Of a stretch of 64,000 nucleotides of DNA, positions 16,955 to 25,544 are shown piece by piece (the first letter of the stretch is position 1; each line of letters opens with the position of its first letter). The stretch comes from Actinomycetospora sp. TBRC 11914 (GTDB lineage: Bacteria > Actinomycetota > Actinomycetes > Mycobacteriales > Pseudonocardiaceae). The notes below the pieces were generated by a model. The model was not told the origin of the DNA. It saw only the letters and a program-made list of their open reading frames with translations, and searched no databases. A program made the translations under genes and the position numbers. Location: positions 1 through 64,000 of the forward strand of contig NZ_JABBND010000022.1 in the NCBI RefSeq assembly GCF_012933465.1. Direction: 5' to 3'.

Positions 16955-19329
16955 GCCGACACCCTAGGCAGGGCTCCTCCCAGCCGCTCCGTCGACGCGG
17001 GGACGAACCGGTCACCCTCGAGCACCGACATGCGCGCGGTCGGGATGTCGAAGAAGAGCCCGACGAGCCGCACCCGCCCCTCGGCGAGGGCCGCCGCGAC
17101 GTCCGGGTGCCGGGCCAGCCGGTCGAGCTGGACGGCCACGTTGACCATGGCCAGCCCGTCGACCTCGTCCAGACCCTCCCGGCGCGCCTGCTCACCCACG
17201 GGATGGCCGGCCCGGAAGCGCGCCAGGCTCTCCGAGGCACCGCCGAGCCACCGCCCGAGGGCGCCCCCTGCCCCGTCGCCCGGGAACCCCGTTCCCGACG
17301 GCCCCGCTCCGCGCAGCACCGCCTGGACGGCGCCGCACCCGGAGTGGCCGCACACCACGAGGGTCGGCACGTGCAGCGCCTCGAGGGCGTACTCGACGGT
17401 CGCCCCCACCGAGTCGTCGCCCGTGCCGCCCAGGGGCGCGAGGTTGCCGACGTTGCGGACGGTGAACAGGTCGCCCGGTCCGGACGAGGTGATGACGTTC
17501 GGGACGACGCGGGAGTCGCTGCACGTCAGGAACCACGCGTGCGGCGCCTGACCGTCGGCCAGGTCGGAGAGGTACGGCGCGACGAGGCCCGCGGCGCGGC
17601 GGTGGTACTCGCGGAGCCCGGCGAGGATCGGGTCCGGGGTGCCGCACCCGTCGTCGCACGGGTCGGTCACCGCGTGGCCGTGGCCGCGGCCGTCGTCGTC
17701 GTCGTGGGAGGCCTGCCAGGTCGACCACGGCGCGAGGAAGCGCGGCACCGGCCCCGGACGCCGGGAGCCGGGGCCGCCCGCCGTGGCGTCCCGCCGCGCG
17801 ACGAGGCCCATCGTCCCGACCTCGTCGACGCGCACCGAGCCGCCCGCGACCCAGCGGCGTGCCACCCACTCCGAGAGGTGGTCGTAGGCCGCGTGGTCGA
17901 GGTAGTCGGTGACGAGGTCGACGACGACGTCGGCGTCCGCGGGGACCTGCGCGAGCCGGCGCGCGAGCCGCGGGACCGACGGGAAGCACAGCGCGCCCTC
18001 GACGACGACGTGCCACGGCCCGCCGTCGACCGGCTCCGCCACCTCGATCGACGCCCACACCACGCGCCGCAGCACCAGCAGCAGGGCGAGCCCGAGCCCG
18101 AGCAGCACGCCGGTGAGCAGGTCGACAAGCACGACGCCGAGGATCGTCACCACGTAGACCGGCAGCTCGCCGTGGCGGTGCAGCTCGCGCATGTGCCCGA
18201 CGTTCACCAGCTTCGCGCCGATGTGCACGAGCAGACCCGCGAGCACCGCCATCGGGATCTGCTCGACGAGGCCGAGCAGCGCCACCGAGAAGACGACGAT
18301 CCACAGGCCGTGCAGCACCGCCGAGACCCGCGAGCGCGCGCCGGCGGCGGCGTTGGTCGAGCTCCGGACGATGACCCCGGTGATCGGCAGCCCGCCGAGC
18401 AGCCCGGAGACGGTGTTGCCCGCGCCCTGGCCGAGGAGCTCGCGATCGAGGTCGGAGGTGGTGCCGGGACGGAGCTTGTCGACGGCGACGGCCGAGAGCA
18501 GCGACTCGATCGAGGCGATGACCGCGACGGTGAGCACGCCGACGACCACCCCGCCGAGGTCGGAGTCGGGCAGCACCGGCAGCGCGATCGCGTCGAGGAC
18601 CGACCCGCCGACCTCCACCCGCTCCACCGGCAGCGCCAGCACCCCGGCCGCCACGGTGAGCAGCGTGACCGCGAGCAGCGGCGCGGGGACGCTGCGGACC
18701 CAGGCGGGCACCGAGTGCGGCAGCCGCGGCCAGGCGAGCAGGATCGCGACGACGGCGAGGCCGAGCGCGGCCGCCGGACCGTGCACCGCGAGCAGCTGGC
18801 CGGGCAGGGCGAGCACGTTGGCGATCGCGTCGTCCTGCTGCTCGCCGCCGAGGACGACGTGCAACTGCCCGAGCACGATCGTCACGCCGATCCCGGCCAG
18901 CATCCCGTGCACGACGGCGGGCGAGATCGCCAGCGCGGCCCGTCCGGCCCGGGAGAGCCCGAAGAGGATCTGCAGGACGCCGGCGGCGACGGTGATCGCG
19001 CACGTCACGCCCCAGCCGAAGCGGGTGACGAGGTCGGCGACGATCACCGTGAGCCCGGCCGCCGGCCCGCTGACCTGCAGCGGCGATCCACCGAGGGCCC
19101 CGGCGACGAGGCCGCCGACCGCGGCCGCGATGAGCCCGGCGGTGAGCGGGGCGTTCGAGGCGACGGCGATGCCGAGCGAGAGCGGCACCGCGACGAGGAA
19201 GACGACGAGCGAGGCGGGCAGGTCGTAGCGGAGGTTCGCGCGGAGCGCTGAGGGGCGGAAGTCGGGCAGCCGGAAGTCGGGCAGGCGGAAGTCGGGCAGG
19301 CGGAGATCGGGCAGGCGGGGAGCGCTCAT
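16951..19329 (-). CDS. SulP-type anion (bicarbonate/sulfate) transporter fused to beta-carbonic anhydrase
   Basis: This 792-residue fusion has a SulP membrane domain (about residues 25-420, ten or more hydrophobic segments, beginning NLRYDLPASLVVFLVAVPLSLGIAVASNAPL), a STAS-like region (about 440-530) and a C-terminal beta-carbonic anhydrase domain from about 590. Zinc-site residues are the Cys-Asp pair in CSDSR and the His and Cys in VVCGHSGCGAV. The domain order matches the mycobacterial Rv3273-type protein (recalled). It should move bicarbonate or sulfate and interconvert CO2 and bicarbonate at the inner face. It sits between bioA and bioF and overlaps the bioF start by 4 bp. The N-terminus holds a fourfold LPDxR repeat. 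Confidence 0.93.
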   Translation of the reverse strand: MSAPRLPDLRLPDFRLPDFRLPDFRPSALRANLRYDLPASLVVFLVAVPLSLGIAVASNAPLTAGLIAAAVGGLVAGALGGSPLQVSGPAAGLTVIVADLVTRFGWGVTCAITVAAGVLQILFGLSRAGRAALAISPAVVHGMLAGIGVTIVLGQLHVVLGGEQQDDAIANVLALPGQLLAVHGPAAALGLAVVAILLAWPRLPHSVPAWVRSVPAPLLAVTLLTVAAGVLALPVERVEVGGSVLDAIALPVLPDSDLGGVVVGVLTVAVIASIESLLSAVAVDKLRPGTTSDLDRELLGQGAGNTVSGLLGGLPITGVIVRSSTNAAAGARSRVSAVLHGLWIVVFSVALLGLVEQIPMAVLAGLLVHIGAKLVNVGHMRELHRHGELPVYVVTILGVVLVDLLTGVLLGLGLALLLVLRRVVWASIEVAEPVDGGPWHVVVEGALCFPSVPRLARRLAQVPADADVVVDLVTDYLDHAAYDHLSEWVARRWVAGGSVRVDEVGTMGLVARRDATAGGPGSRRPGPVPRFLAPWSTWQASHDDDDGRGHGHAVTDPCDDGCGTPDPILAGLREYHRRAAGLVAPYLSDLADGQAPHAWFLTCSDSRVVPNVITSSGPGDLFTVRNVGNLAPLGGTGDDSVGATVEYALEALHVPTLVVCGHSGCGAVQAVLRGAGPSGTGFPGDGAGGALGRWLGGASESLARFRAGHPVGEQARREGLDEVDGLAMVNVAVQLDRLARHPDVAAALAEGRVRLVGLFFDIPTARMSVLEGDRFVPASTERLGGALPRVSA
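19256..19315 (-). repeat. 4 x 15-bp tandem repeat (LPDxR) at the SulP N-terminus
   Basis: Four tandem 15-bp units at 19256-19270, 19271-19285, 19286-19300 and 19301-19315 (plus-strand unit CGGAAGTCGGGCAGG) encode LPDLR-LPDFR-LPDFR-LPDFR in the cytoplasmic tail before the first membrane segment. Confidence 0.85.
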
Positions 19330-19617
19330 GGGCGTGGGGAGTCCTCGGGGTGGACGGCGGCGGAGACCTGGCCGGGAGCCAGGAACAGGACGAATCGGAC
19401 TGCCGCGAGTGTGCCGGATCTCGATCGTGCACAACCCTGTTCACCTGCCGTTGACGTGACTCCCGGTACCGGATTCCGCGGCCGGGCACGGCGGGGCCCG
19501 CGACGGGTGAGCCGGCGCCCGCCCGGTGATCACGCTGGGCCGAACGCCGCGCCCCGGGTGTGGTGACCCGACCCGCACTCCTGGGGCGATCGGGTGATTC
19601 GTCCGGTTCGGGCGGCG

Positions 19618-20910
19618 TCAGCCCGCCGCGGCCGCCGCGACGACGCCGCCGGCGATGCGGACCACGTCGTCGGGAGTGCTGACGAACGGCGGCATCGTGT
19701 AGACGAGGTCCCGGAACGGGCGCAGCCACACCCCTTCGGCCTCGGCGGCGGCCTGGGCGGCGGGGACGTCGACGTCGTGGTCGAGCTGGACGACGCCGAT
19801 CGCGCCGAGCACCCGGACGTCGCGCACCCCGGGGAGGTCCCGGGCGGGAGCGAGGCCGTCGCGCAGGAGACCGCCGATCCCGGCCACCTCGGCGCGCCAG
19901 TCCCGGCGCAGCAGCTCGTCGACGCTGGCGAGGGCGACCCGGGCCGCGAGGGGGTTGCCCATGAACGTCGGGCCGTGCATCAGCCCGCCGCCGCCGCGCT
20001 CGTCGCTGACCGCCGCCGCCACCGCGGGGGTGCACAGGGCCGCGGCCAGCGTGAGGTAGCCGCCGGTGAGCGCCTTCCCGACGCACAGCACGTCGGGCGC
20101 GATCCCCGCGTGGTCGGCGGCGAAGAGCTCACCGGTGCGCCCGAAGCCGGTGGCGATCTCGTCGAGCACGAGCACGAGGTCGTGGCGGTCGGCGATCTCC
20201 CGCAGGGCGCGCAGGTGACGGGGATCGTGGAAGCGCATGCCCCCGGCGCCCTGGACGACGGGCTCGACGATGATCCCGGCGAGCTCGTCGGCGTGGTCGG
20301 CCGCGACCGCGGCGAGGTGCTCGTCGTACGCGGCGGTGTACTCGGCCGGCGGGACGTCGGCGAACACCTGCTCGGGCAGGAAGCCCCGCCACAGGGCGTG
20401 CATCCCGCCGTCGGGGTCGCACACGCTCATCGCCGCGAACGTGTCCCCGTGGTAGCCGCCGCGCCAGGTCATCATCCGGGTCCGGCCCGGCCGGCCGTGG
20501 GCGCGCTGGTACTGCAGGCACATCTTCACTGCGACCTCGACCGAGACCGACCCGGAGTCGGCGAGGAAGACGTGGCGCAGCGGCTCGGGGGTGATCTCGA
20601 CGAGTCGCGTCGCGAGGGCGACCGCCGGGTGGTGGGTGAGGCCGCCGAACATCACGTGGGCCATCTCGTCGGTCGCGGTCCGCAGCGCCGCGTCGAGCGC
20701 GGGGTGGCGGTAGCCGTGCACCGCGGCCCACCACGAGCTCATGCCGTCGACGAGCTCGCGGCCGTCGTCGAGGGTCAGCCGCACCCCCGACGCCGAGGCC
20801 ACCACCAGCGGGTCGGTGCGGCCGGGCATCGGGCCGTAGGGGTGCCAGACGTGCTCGCGGTCCCGGACGCGCAGGTCGGCGGGTCGGGGCGGACCGGGAC
20901 GTGTCGACAC
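19618..20910 (-). CDS. bioA: Adenosylmethionine-8-amino-7-oxononanoate aminotransferase
   Basis: BioA transfers an amino group from SAM to KAPA to give 7,8-diaminopelargonate. The 430-residue class III aminotransferase starts near [11 protein letters not shown] and has [16 protein letters not shown] (the WW pair is typical of BioA), [27 protein letters not shown] and the PLP lysine K279 in [15 protein letters not shown]. The start is GTG 20910, only 17 bp from the start of the divergent PaaX-like gene, so the two promoters must overlap the coding starts. No clear ribosome-binding site is visible; a leaderless mRNA is possible. Confidence 0.94.
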   Translation of the reverse strand: MSTRPGPPRPADLRVRDREHVWHPYGPMPGRTDPLVVASASGVRLTLDDGRELVDGMSSWWAAVHGYRHPALDAALRTATDEMAHVMFGGLTHHPAVALATRLVEITPEPLRHVFLADSGSVSVEVAVKMCLQYQRAHGRPGRTRMMTWRGGYHGDTFAAMSVCDPDGGMHALWRGFLPEQVFADVPPAEYTAAYDEHLAAVAADHADELAGIIVEPVVQGAGGMRFHDPRHLRALREIADRHDLVLVLDEIATGFGRTGELFAADHAGIAPDVLCVGKALTGGYLTLAAALCTPAVAAAVSDERGGGGLMHGPTFMGNPLAARVALASVDELLRRDWRAEVAGIGGLLRDGLAPARDLPGVRDVRVLGAIGVVQLDHDVDVPAAQAAAEAEGVWLRPFRDLVYTMPPFVSTPDDVVRIAGGVVAAAAAG

Positions 20911-20913
20911 GCC

Positions 20914-20919
20914 TACGAT
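20914..20919 (+). promoter_or_regulatory. Candidate -10 box for a leaderless paaX-like transcript
   Basis: TACGAT fits the TAnnnT -10 consensus. It ends 8 bp before ATG 20928, the spacing expected if transcription starts at or near the start codon. With only 17 bp between the divergent coding starts, a leaderless mRNA is the simplest arrangement. Confidence 0.4.
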
Positions 20920-20927
20920 CGTCGGCC

Positions 20928-21803
20928 ATGGCGGCGGGGGGCGTGACCAACGGGTCGGGCTCGGCACCGACCGGATCGGCGGAGGACGCCTTCTCCCGCC
21001 GCCGCGAGGTCGCGGCGACGAGCGCCCGGTCGCTGCTGCTGACCGTGCTCGGCGAGTTCGTCCTGCCCGCGGGCGAACCGGTGTGGACGCAGAACCTGCT
21101 CGACGCGCTCGGCGCGGTCGGGGTCGAGGAGAAGTCGGCGCGCCAGGCGCTCGCGCGGACCGCGGCCGACGACGTCGTCGTCTCCGAGCGGGCCGGACGA
21201 CGGGTGCGGTGGTCCCTGACGCCCTCCGGGCGCCGGCTGCTCTCCGAGGGCGCGGAGCGGATCTACGCCCACGGGACGCCGCGCCCGCCCTGGGACGGCC
21301 GCTGGCTGGTGCTCGTCGTCAGCGTCCCCGAGGCCCAGCGCGCCCTGCGCCACCAGCTGCGCACCCAGCTCGCGTGGGCCGGCCTCGGCTCCCCCGCCCC
21401 CGGGGTGTGGGTGTGCCCGGACGCGGCGCGGGTCGACGAGGCCCACCGGGCGCTGGCGGACGTCGGGCTCGACGAGGCGGCGCTCGTCGTCGTCGGCGGC
21501 ACCCACGGCGGCCTGTCCGACGCCGAGCTGGTCGCGCAGGCCTGGGACCTGCGCGACCTCGAGGCCCGCTACGCCGAGTTCGTCGACCGTTTCGCGGCCC
21601 TCGAGCCGGACCCCGCCGACCCGGCCGCCGTCCTCGGGGCGCAGGTCCGGCTGGTCGACGCCTGGCGGCGCTTCCCGTTCCTCGACCCGCAGCTCCCGGC
21701 CGAGCTGCTGCCCCCGGGCTGGGCCGGGGCGCGGGCGGCCGAGGTCTTCCACCGGCGCCACGAGCAGTGGTCGGCCGCGGCGGGGCGCGCCTTCGGGTCC
21801 TGA
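20928..21803 (+). CDS. PaaX-family transcriptional regulator
   Basis: The 291-residue protein has the three-part PaaX layout. An N-terminal winged helix (about 25-100) includes [46 protein letters not shown] central segment begins [27 protein letters not shown]. The C-terminal alpha-helical domain contains [24 protein letters not shown]. PaaX proteins repress phenylacetate catabolism by sensing an acyl-CoA; here no paa genes are nearby. The next gene is a luciferase-like oxidoreductase, and a perfect 18-bp palindrome lies between the two. ATG 20928 or GTG 20943 may be the start. Confidence 0.83.
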   Translation: MAAGGVTNGSGSAPTGSAEDAFSRRREVAATSARSLLLTVLGEFVLPAGEPVWTQNLLDALGAVGVEEKSARQALARTAADDVVVSERAGRRVRWSLTPSGRRLLSEGAERIYAHGTPRPPWDGRWLVLVVSVPEAQRALRHQLRTQLAWAGLGSPAPGVWVCPDAARVDEAHRALADVGLDEAALVVVGGTHGGLSDAELVAQAWDLRDLEARYAEFVDRFAALEPDPADPAAVLGAQVRLVDAWRRFPFLDPQLPAELLPPGWAGARAAEVFHRRHEQWSAAAGRAFGS

Positions 21804-21822
21804 GGCGGGCGTCCCGACTTGC

Positions 21823-21840
21823 CTTCGAGCGCGCTCGAAG
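21823..21840. promoter_or_regulatory. Perfect 18-bp palindrome, candidate operator
   Basis: CTTCGAGCGCGCTCGAAG is a perfect palindrome 20 bp after the PaaX-like stop and 46 bp before the 21886 start. It overlaps a TTGCCT (-35-like) at 21819-21824. No T-run follows, so an operator is more likely than a terminator. Confidence 0.55.
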
Positions 21841-21854
21841 CGACACGATGGCCG

Positions 21855-21870
21855 GTGACGTACCCGTCAC
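21855..21870. promoter_or_regulatory. Inverted repeat GTGACG-N4-CGTCAC before the LLM gene
   Basis: Perfect 6-bp arms at 21855-21860 and 21865-21870, 15 bp before the start codon at 21886 and just ahead of the GAGGAG ribosome-binding site. It could be an operator or a small leader hairpin. Confidence 0.4.
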
Positions 21871-21885
21871 CCGCGAGGAGACCTC

Positions 21886-22761
21886 ATGGAGCTCGGCTTC
21901 CACGTCCCGATCTTCGACATCGACGGCGGCCCGGCCGCCATCGCGCCCGAGCTCGCCCGGGTGGGCACCGCCGTCGAGGCGTCCGGGGCGAGCTGGCTCT
22001 CGTTCATGGACCACTTCTTCCAGATCCAGCCCACCGGCCTGCCCGCCGAGTCGCACATGCTCGAGGGCTACACGACCCTGGGCTACCTGGCCGCCCACAC
22101 CTCCACCGTCGACCTCGGGCTGCTCGTCACCGGCGTGACCTACCGGCACCCCGGCCTGCTCGCCAAGATCGTGAGCACCCTCGACGTGCTCTCCGGCGGC
22201 CGCGCCGTGCTCGGCATCGGCGCCGCGTGGTACGAGCGCGAGCACCTCGGCCTCGGCGTGCCGTTCCCCCCGCTGAAGGAGCGCTTCGAGCGGCTCGAGG
22301 AGGCGCTGCAGATCGCCGGCCAGATGTGGGACCCGGAGAACGACGGGCCCTACGAGGGCAAGCACTACCAGCTGGCGGAGACGCTGAACTCGCCGCAGCC
22401 ACTGCACCGCCCGCGCGTGCTCATCGGCGGCGGCGGGGAGCGCAAGACGCTGCGGCTCGTCGCGCAGTACGGCGACGCCTGCAACCTCTTCGCCACCTCC
22501 CCCGACGACGTGGCCCACAAGATCGACGTGCTGCGCCGGCACTGCGACGACGTCGGGCGCGACATCGCCGACATCCGCGTGACGATCACGGCCAACAACC
22601 CGCGCCCGAACCCCGACGCGACGGACGAGTTCGTCCGCGCCATGGCCGACTACGCGAGGCACGGCGTTGCTCAGGTGATGGTCACCCCGACCACCGGCTC
22701 GCCCGCCGCGTGGATCGACGGGCTCGCGAAGGCGGTGCCGCAGCTCGCCGAGCTGGGCTAA
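21886..22761 (+). CDS. LLM-class flavin/F420-dependent oxidoreductase
   Basis: The 291-residue TIM-barrel protein belongs to the luciferase-like monooxygenase superfamily. It begins MELGFHVPIFDIDGG and has SWLSFMDHFFQI, LLVTGVTYRHPGLLAKIVSTLDVLSGGRAVLGIGAAW and RPRVLIGGGGERKTLRLVAQYGDACNLF, the signature of the F420-dependent branch. Family members use F420 or FMN; the cofactor is not proven here. ATG 21886 has GAGGAG upstream. It lies downstream of a PaaX-type regulator and two dyads. Its stop overlaps the convergent VOC gene. Confidence 0.85.
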   Translation: MELGFHVPIFDIDGGPAAIAPELARVGTAVEASGASWLSFMDHFFQIQPTGLPAESHMLEGYTTLGYLAAHTSTVDLGLLVTGVTYRHPGLLAKIVSTLDVLSGGRAVLGIGAAWYEREHLGLGVPFPPLKERFERLEEALQIAGQMWDPENDGPYEGKHYQLAETLNSPQPLHRPRVLIGGGGERKTLRLVAQYGDACNLFATSPDDVAHKIDVLRRHCDDVGRDIADIRVTITANNPRPNPDATDEFVRAMADYARHGVAQVMVTPTTGSPAAWIDGLAKAVPQLAELG

Positions 22762-23171
22762 CCCCGGGGCAGCCAGACCTCCCAGGCGATGCCGTCCGGG
22801 TCGGCGAACGACACGAACTCGGCGTAGCCCGCGTCGCGGACCGGCGAGTGCTCGACCCCCTGCGCCTCGAGGTGCGCGATCCACTCCTCGAGCGCGGGGT
22901 GGTCGGCCACGGTCACCGCGAGGTGGTCGAGGCCGGTGCGCTGCGGGTCGAACCGGTCGTTCGAGCGCTCGTACGGCTCGTGGATGCCCAGGACCAGGCC
23001 GGAGGCGGGGTGGCGCAGCAGCTGCCGCGGGTGCCGGGCCTCGGGCGGGCCCTCGCGGCGCTCGGTCGCCCGCTCGAACCCCAGGACCCGCTCGTAGAAC
23101 TCCACGCTGACCGCCATGTCGCGCACCACGAGCGCGACATGGGCGGTCTGCGTGAAGGTGGGTGGGGCCAC
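22758..23171 (-). CDS. VOC-family (glyoxalase/bleomycin-resistance fold) protein
   Basis: The 137-residue protein has the two beta-alpha-beta-beta-beta halves of the vicinal oxygen chelate fold. The first half starts TAHVALVVRDMAVSVEFYERVLGFE and the second TGLDHLAVTVADHPALEEW, ending FVSFADPDGIAWEVWLPRG. Candidate metal ligands are the histidines in AHVALV and DHLAV and the final glutamate in WEVW. The reaction is unknown. It starts at GTG just past the aldehyde dehydrogenase end. Its 3' end overlaps the convergent LLM gene by 4 bp. Confidence 0.85.
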   Translation of the reverse strand: MAPPTFTQTAHVALVVRDMAVSVEFYERVLGFERATERREGPPEARHPRQLLRHPASGLVLGIHEPYERSNDRFDPQRTGLDHLAVTVADHPALEEWIAHLEAQGVEHSPVRDAGYAEFVSFADPDGIAWEVWLPRG

Positions 23172-23185
23172 TACTGCATCTCACC

Positions 23186-23230
23186 CATCACTGCATCCAC
23201 CATCACTGCATCCACCATCACTGCATCCAC
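23186..23230 (-). repeat. 3 x 15-bp tandem repeat spanning the gabD1 stop codon
   Basis: Three perfect 15-bp units (plus strand CCATCACTGCATCCA) lie at 23186-23200, 23201-23215 and 23216-23230, with a degenerate partial copy before them. The unit contains the last codons and TGA of the aldehyde dehydrogenase, so the stop region has been duplicated downstream. Confidence 0.9.
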
Positions 23231-24594
23231 ACGGTCTTCGCGTTGACGAACGAGTGGGTGCCGAAGCTGGCGAGCTCGCGGCCGTAGCCGGAGTTCTTGG
23301 CCCCGCCGAAGGGGACCTCGGGCGTCGAGGCGGTGATCTTGTTGATGTAGATCATGCCGCTCTCGACCTCGTTCGCGAACCGCTCCGCCTCGCCCGCGTC
23401 CTGGGTCCAGGCGCTCCCGCCCAGGCCGAAGCTGGAGTCGTTGGCGATGGCGATGGCCTCGTCGATGTCCTTCGCCCGGAAGAACAGCGCCACCGGGCCG
23501 AACAGCTCCTCGTAGTACGCCGGGGCGCTCTTCGGGATGTCGGCGAGCACCGACGGCGGGTAGAAGTTGCCCTTGCCGCCCAGCGGCTTGCCGCCGGTGA
23601 GGAGCTTCGCGCCCGCGGCCACCGAGTCCTGGACCTGCTTGTCGAGCTCCTCGAGGCCCTGCGGTCCCGACATCGGCCCGAGGTCGGTGTCCTCGGCCAT
23701 CGGGTCGCCGACCTTCAGCGCCTCCATCTTCTCGACCAGGAGGCGCTGGAACTCGTCGGCGACCTGCTCGTGGACGATGATCCGCTTCGCGTTGATGCAC
23801 GACTGCCCGTTGTTCAGCGTGCGGGATGCGACGGCCGCATCGGCCGTGGCGTCCAGGTCGGCCGAGGGCATGACGATGAACGGGTCGCTGCCGCCGAGCT
23901 CGAGGACGCTGGTCTTGACGTTCTTCCCGGCGAGCCCGCCGACCTCACGCCCGGCCGGCTCGCTGCCGGTCAGCGTGACCGCACGCACGCGGTCGTCGTC
24001 GACCATGGACTCGATCATCGAGGAGCCGATGAGCAGCGTCTGGAACACGCCCTCGGGGAAGCCGGCGCGCACGAGCACGTCCTCGATCGCCAGCGCGACC
24101 TGCGGGACGTTCGAGGCGTGCTTGAGCAGCCCGGTGTTGCCGGCCATGAGCGCCGGGCACAGGAAGCGGAAGACCTGCCAGTAGGGGAAGTTCCACGGCA
24201 TGATCGCGAGGACCGGCCCCAGCGGCTGCCAGCGGGTGAAGACCTTCGCGTTCTCCGGGGCGTCCGCCGGGTCCCACGGGGTGTCGGCGAGGTGCTCGGG
24301 CGCGTGGTCGGCGTACCAGCGGCAGCCGAGGGCGCACTTCGCGACCTCCGCCTTCGCGGCGGCGAAGGTCTTCCCCATCTCGAGGGTCGCGAGCTCGGCC
24401 AGCCGGTCGGTCTCGGCGTCGAGGATGTCGGCGGCGGCGCGCATCCAGCCGGAGCGCTGCTCGAACGTCGTGTCGCGGTAGCTCTGGAACGTGTCCCAGG
24501 AGCGCTGGATCCTGTCCTCGAGCTCCTGCTGCGTGAGGGAATCGAACTCCCGGACCGTCTCCCCGGTGGCGGGGTTCGTCGTCGCGATGGCCAT
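23218..24594 (-). CDS. gabD1: Aldehyde dehydrogenase, succinate-semialdehyde type
   Basis: The 458-residue NAD(P)-dependent dehydrogenase has PWNFPYWQVFRFLCPALMAGN, the cofactor region, general-base E in VLELGGSDPF and catalytic cysteine in NNGQSCINAKR. The C-terminal part reads PEVPFGGAKNSGYGRELASFG. Length and N-terminus (MAIATTNPATGETVREFD) match the actinobacterial GabD1 group, which oxidises succinic semialdehyde; other short aldehydes are possible. The end of the gene lies in a 15-bp tandem repeat. The upstream amidohydrolase stop is 40 bp away on the same strand. Confidence 0.82.
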   Translation of the reverse strand: MAIATTNPATGETVREFDSLTQQELEDRIQRSWDTFQSYRDTTFEQRSGWMRAAADILDAETDRLAELATLEMGKTFAAAKAEVAKCALGCRWYADHAPEHLADTPWDPADAPENAKVFTRWQPLGPVLAIMPWNFPYWQVFRFLCPALMAGNTGLLKHASNVPQVALAIEDVLVRAGFPEGVFQTLLIGSSMIESMVDDDRVRAVTLTGSEPAGREVGGLAGKNVKTSVLELGGSDPFIVMPSADLDATADAAVASRTLNNGQSCINAKRIIVHEQVADEFQRLLVEKMEALKVGDPMAEDTDLGPMSGPQGLEELDKQVQDSVAAGAKLLTGGKPLGGKGNFYPPSVLADIPKSAPAYYEELFGPVALFFRAKDIDEAIAIANDSSFGLGGSAWTQDAGEAERFANEVESGMIYINKITASTPEVPFGGAKNSGYGRELASFGTHSFVNAKTVWMQ

Positions 24595-24634
24595 GGCACC
24601 GGTCTACCCCTTCGGCGCGCTCCTGCACACGGCT

Positions 24635-25468
24635 TCAGAGCCGCGGGAAGACCCGCGCCGCGTTGCCGCCGAGCACGGCGTCGGTGAGCTCCTCGGAGAG
24701 GCCGAGGTCGCGGATCGCGGCGATGTTGCGGGCGGGGGTGGCCGACGGCGAGTCGGTGCCGAAGATCGCCCGCCGCGCGATCCGGTCGAGCCCGAAGCTC
24801 GCGTAGTACGTGGGCAGCCGCTTCGGGGGCAGCCCGGCGAGGTCGAGCCAGACGTTCTCGCGGGTCAGCGCCAGCGAGGCGGCGGCGTCGTAGCTCCAGC
24901 CGCGGCCGCCGTGGGCGAGGACGACGGTGAGGTCGGGGAAGTCGCGCAGCACGTCGTCGATGAGCACGGGGTCGCCGTGGCGCGACGTGGCCCCGGGGAA
25001 GAACGACGGCCCGGTGTGCACGATCAGCGGGACGCCGCGCTCCACGCAGCGGGCGTAGGCCGGGTAGAGCTCCCGGTCGTTGGGCGCGATCCCGGCGTGC
25101 ACCGGGTGGACCTTGAGCGCGACCGCGCCGAGGTCGAGCTGGCGGTCGAGCTCCCGGGCCACCGGGTGGTGCACGTGCGGGTTGACGTTGGCGACGATCC
25201 GGAACCGCTGCGGGTCGTGCTCGACGATCGGCAGCACGTCCTCGACGGTCTGCCACCCGGTGGCCTTGGGGCTGTACTCGCAGAACATCAGGACCCGGTC
25301 GACGCCCTCCTCGGCGAAGTACCGGCTGACCGCCGCCGGGATCGGGGCGCCCTCGTCGTCGTAGAGCGCCGCCCAGCTCGCGGCGTCCCCGGCGGGCCCG
25401 ATCCACGTCTCCCACGGCACCTTCAGACGGGCCAGGTGGGCGACGTGGACGTGGGCGTCGACGATCAT
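24635..25468 (-). CDS. Amidohydrolase-2 family metal-dependent hydrolase/decarboxylase
   Basis: The 277-residue TIM-barrel protein starts MIVDAHVHVAHL (HxH metal motif). It has VALKVHPVHAGIAPN, the metal histidine in LIVHTGPSFFPGA, HGGRGWSYDAAASLA, and the terminal metal aspartate in IFGTDSPSATP. This set matches the ACMSD/resorcylate decarboxylase-like amidohydrolase group, which decarboxylates or hydrolyses (often aromatic) acids. No substrate can be read. It is encoded between an aldehyde dehydrogenase and a class II aldolase, all on the minus strand. The 76-bp leader contains a long inverted repeat. Confidence 0.83.
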   Translation of the reverse strand: MIVDAHVHVAHLARLKVPWETWIGPAGDAASWAALYDDEGAPIPAAVSRYFAEEGVDRVLMFCEYSPKATGWQTVEDVLPIVEHDPQRFRIVANVNPHVHHPVARELDRQLDLGAVALKVHPVHAGIAPNDRELYPAYARCVERGVPLIVHTGPSFFPGATSRHGDPVLIDDVLRDFPDLTVVLAHGGRGWSYDAAASLALTRENVWLDLAGLPPKRLPTYYASFGLDRIARRAIFGTDSPSATPARNIAAIRDLGLSEELTDAVLGGNAARVFPRL

Positions 25469-25489
25469 CAGCAGGTGGCCTCCGGCCTC

Positions 25490-25529
25490 GTGAGCACTAA
25501 TCGTCGTTATAGCAACACTTGGTGCTCAC
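25490..25529. promoter_or_regulatory. GTGAGCAC-N24-GTGCTCAC inverted repeat upstream of the amidohydrolase
   Basis: Perfect 8-bp arms at 25490-25497 and 25522-25529 flank an A/T-rich 24 bp that includes TATAAC (minus strand, 25506-25511), a good -10 candidate for the amidohydrolase transcript. The layout suits a repressor with two half-sites around the promoter. No regulator gene is adjacent. Confidence 0.5.
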
Positions 25530-25544
25530 GGGCGCGGAGCGCAC

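Noticed and set aside
17107-19251. 714-residue plus-strand frame opposite the SulP-carbonic anhydrase gene
   Set aside because: It is Arg/Asp/His-rich noise antisense to a gene with clear SulP and carbonic anhydrase motifs.
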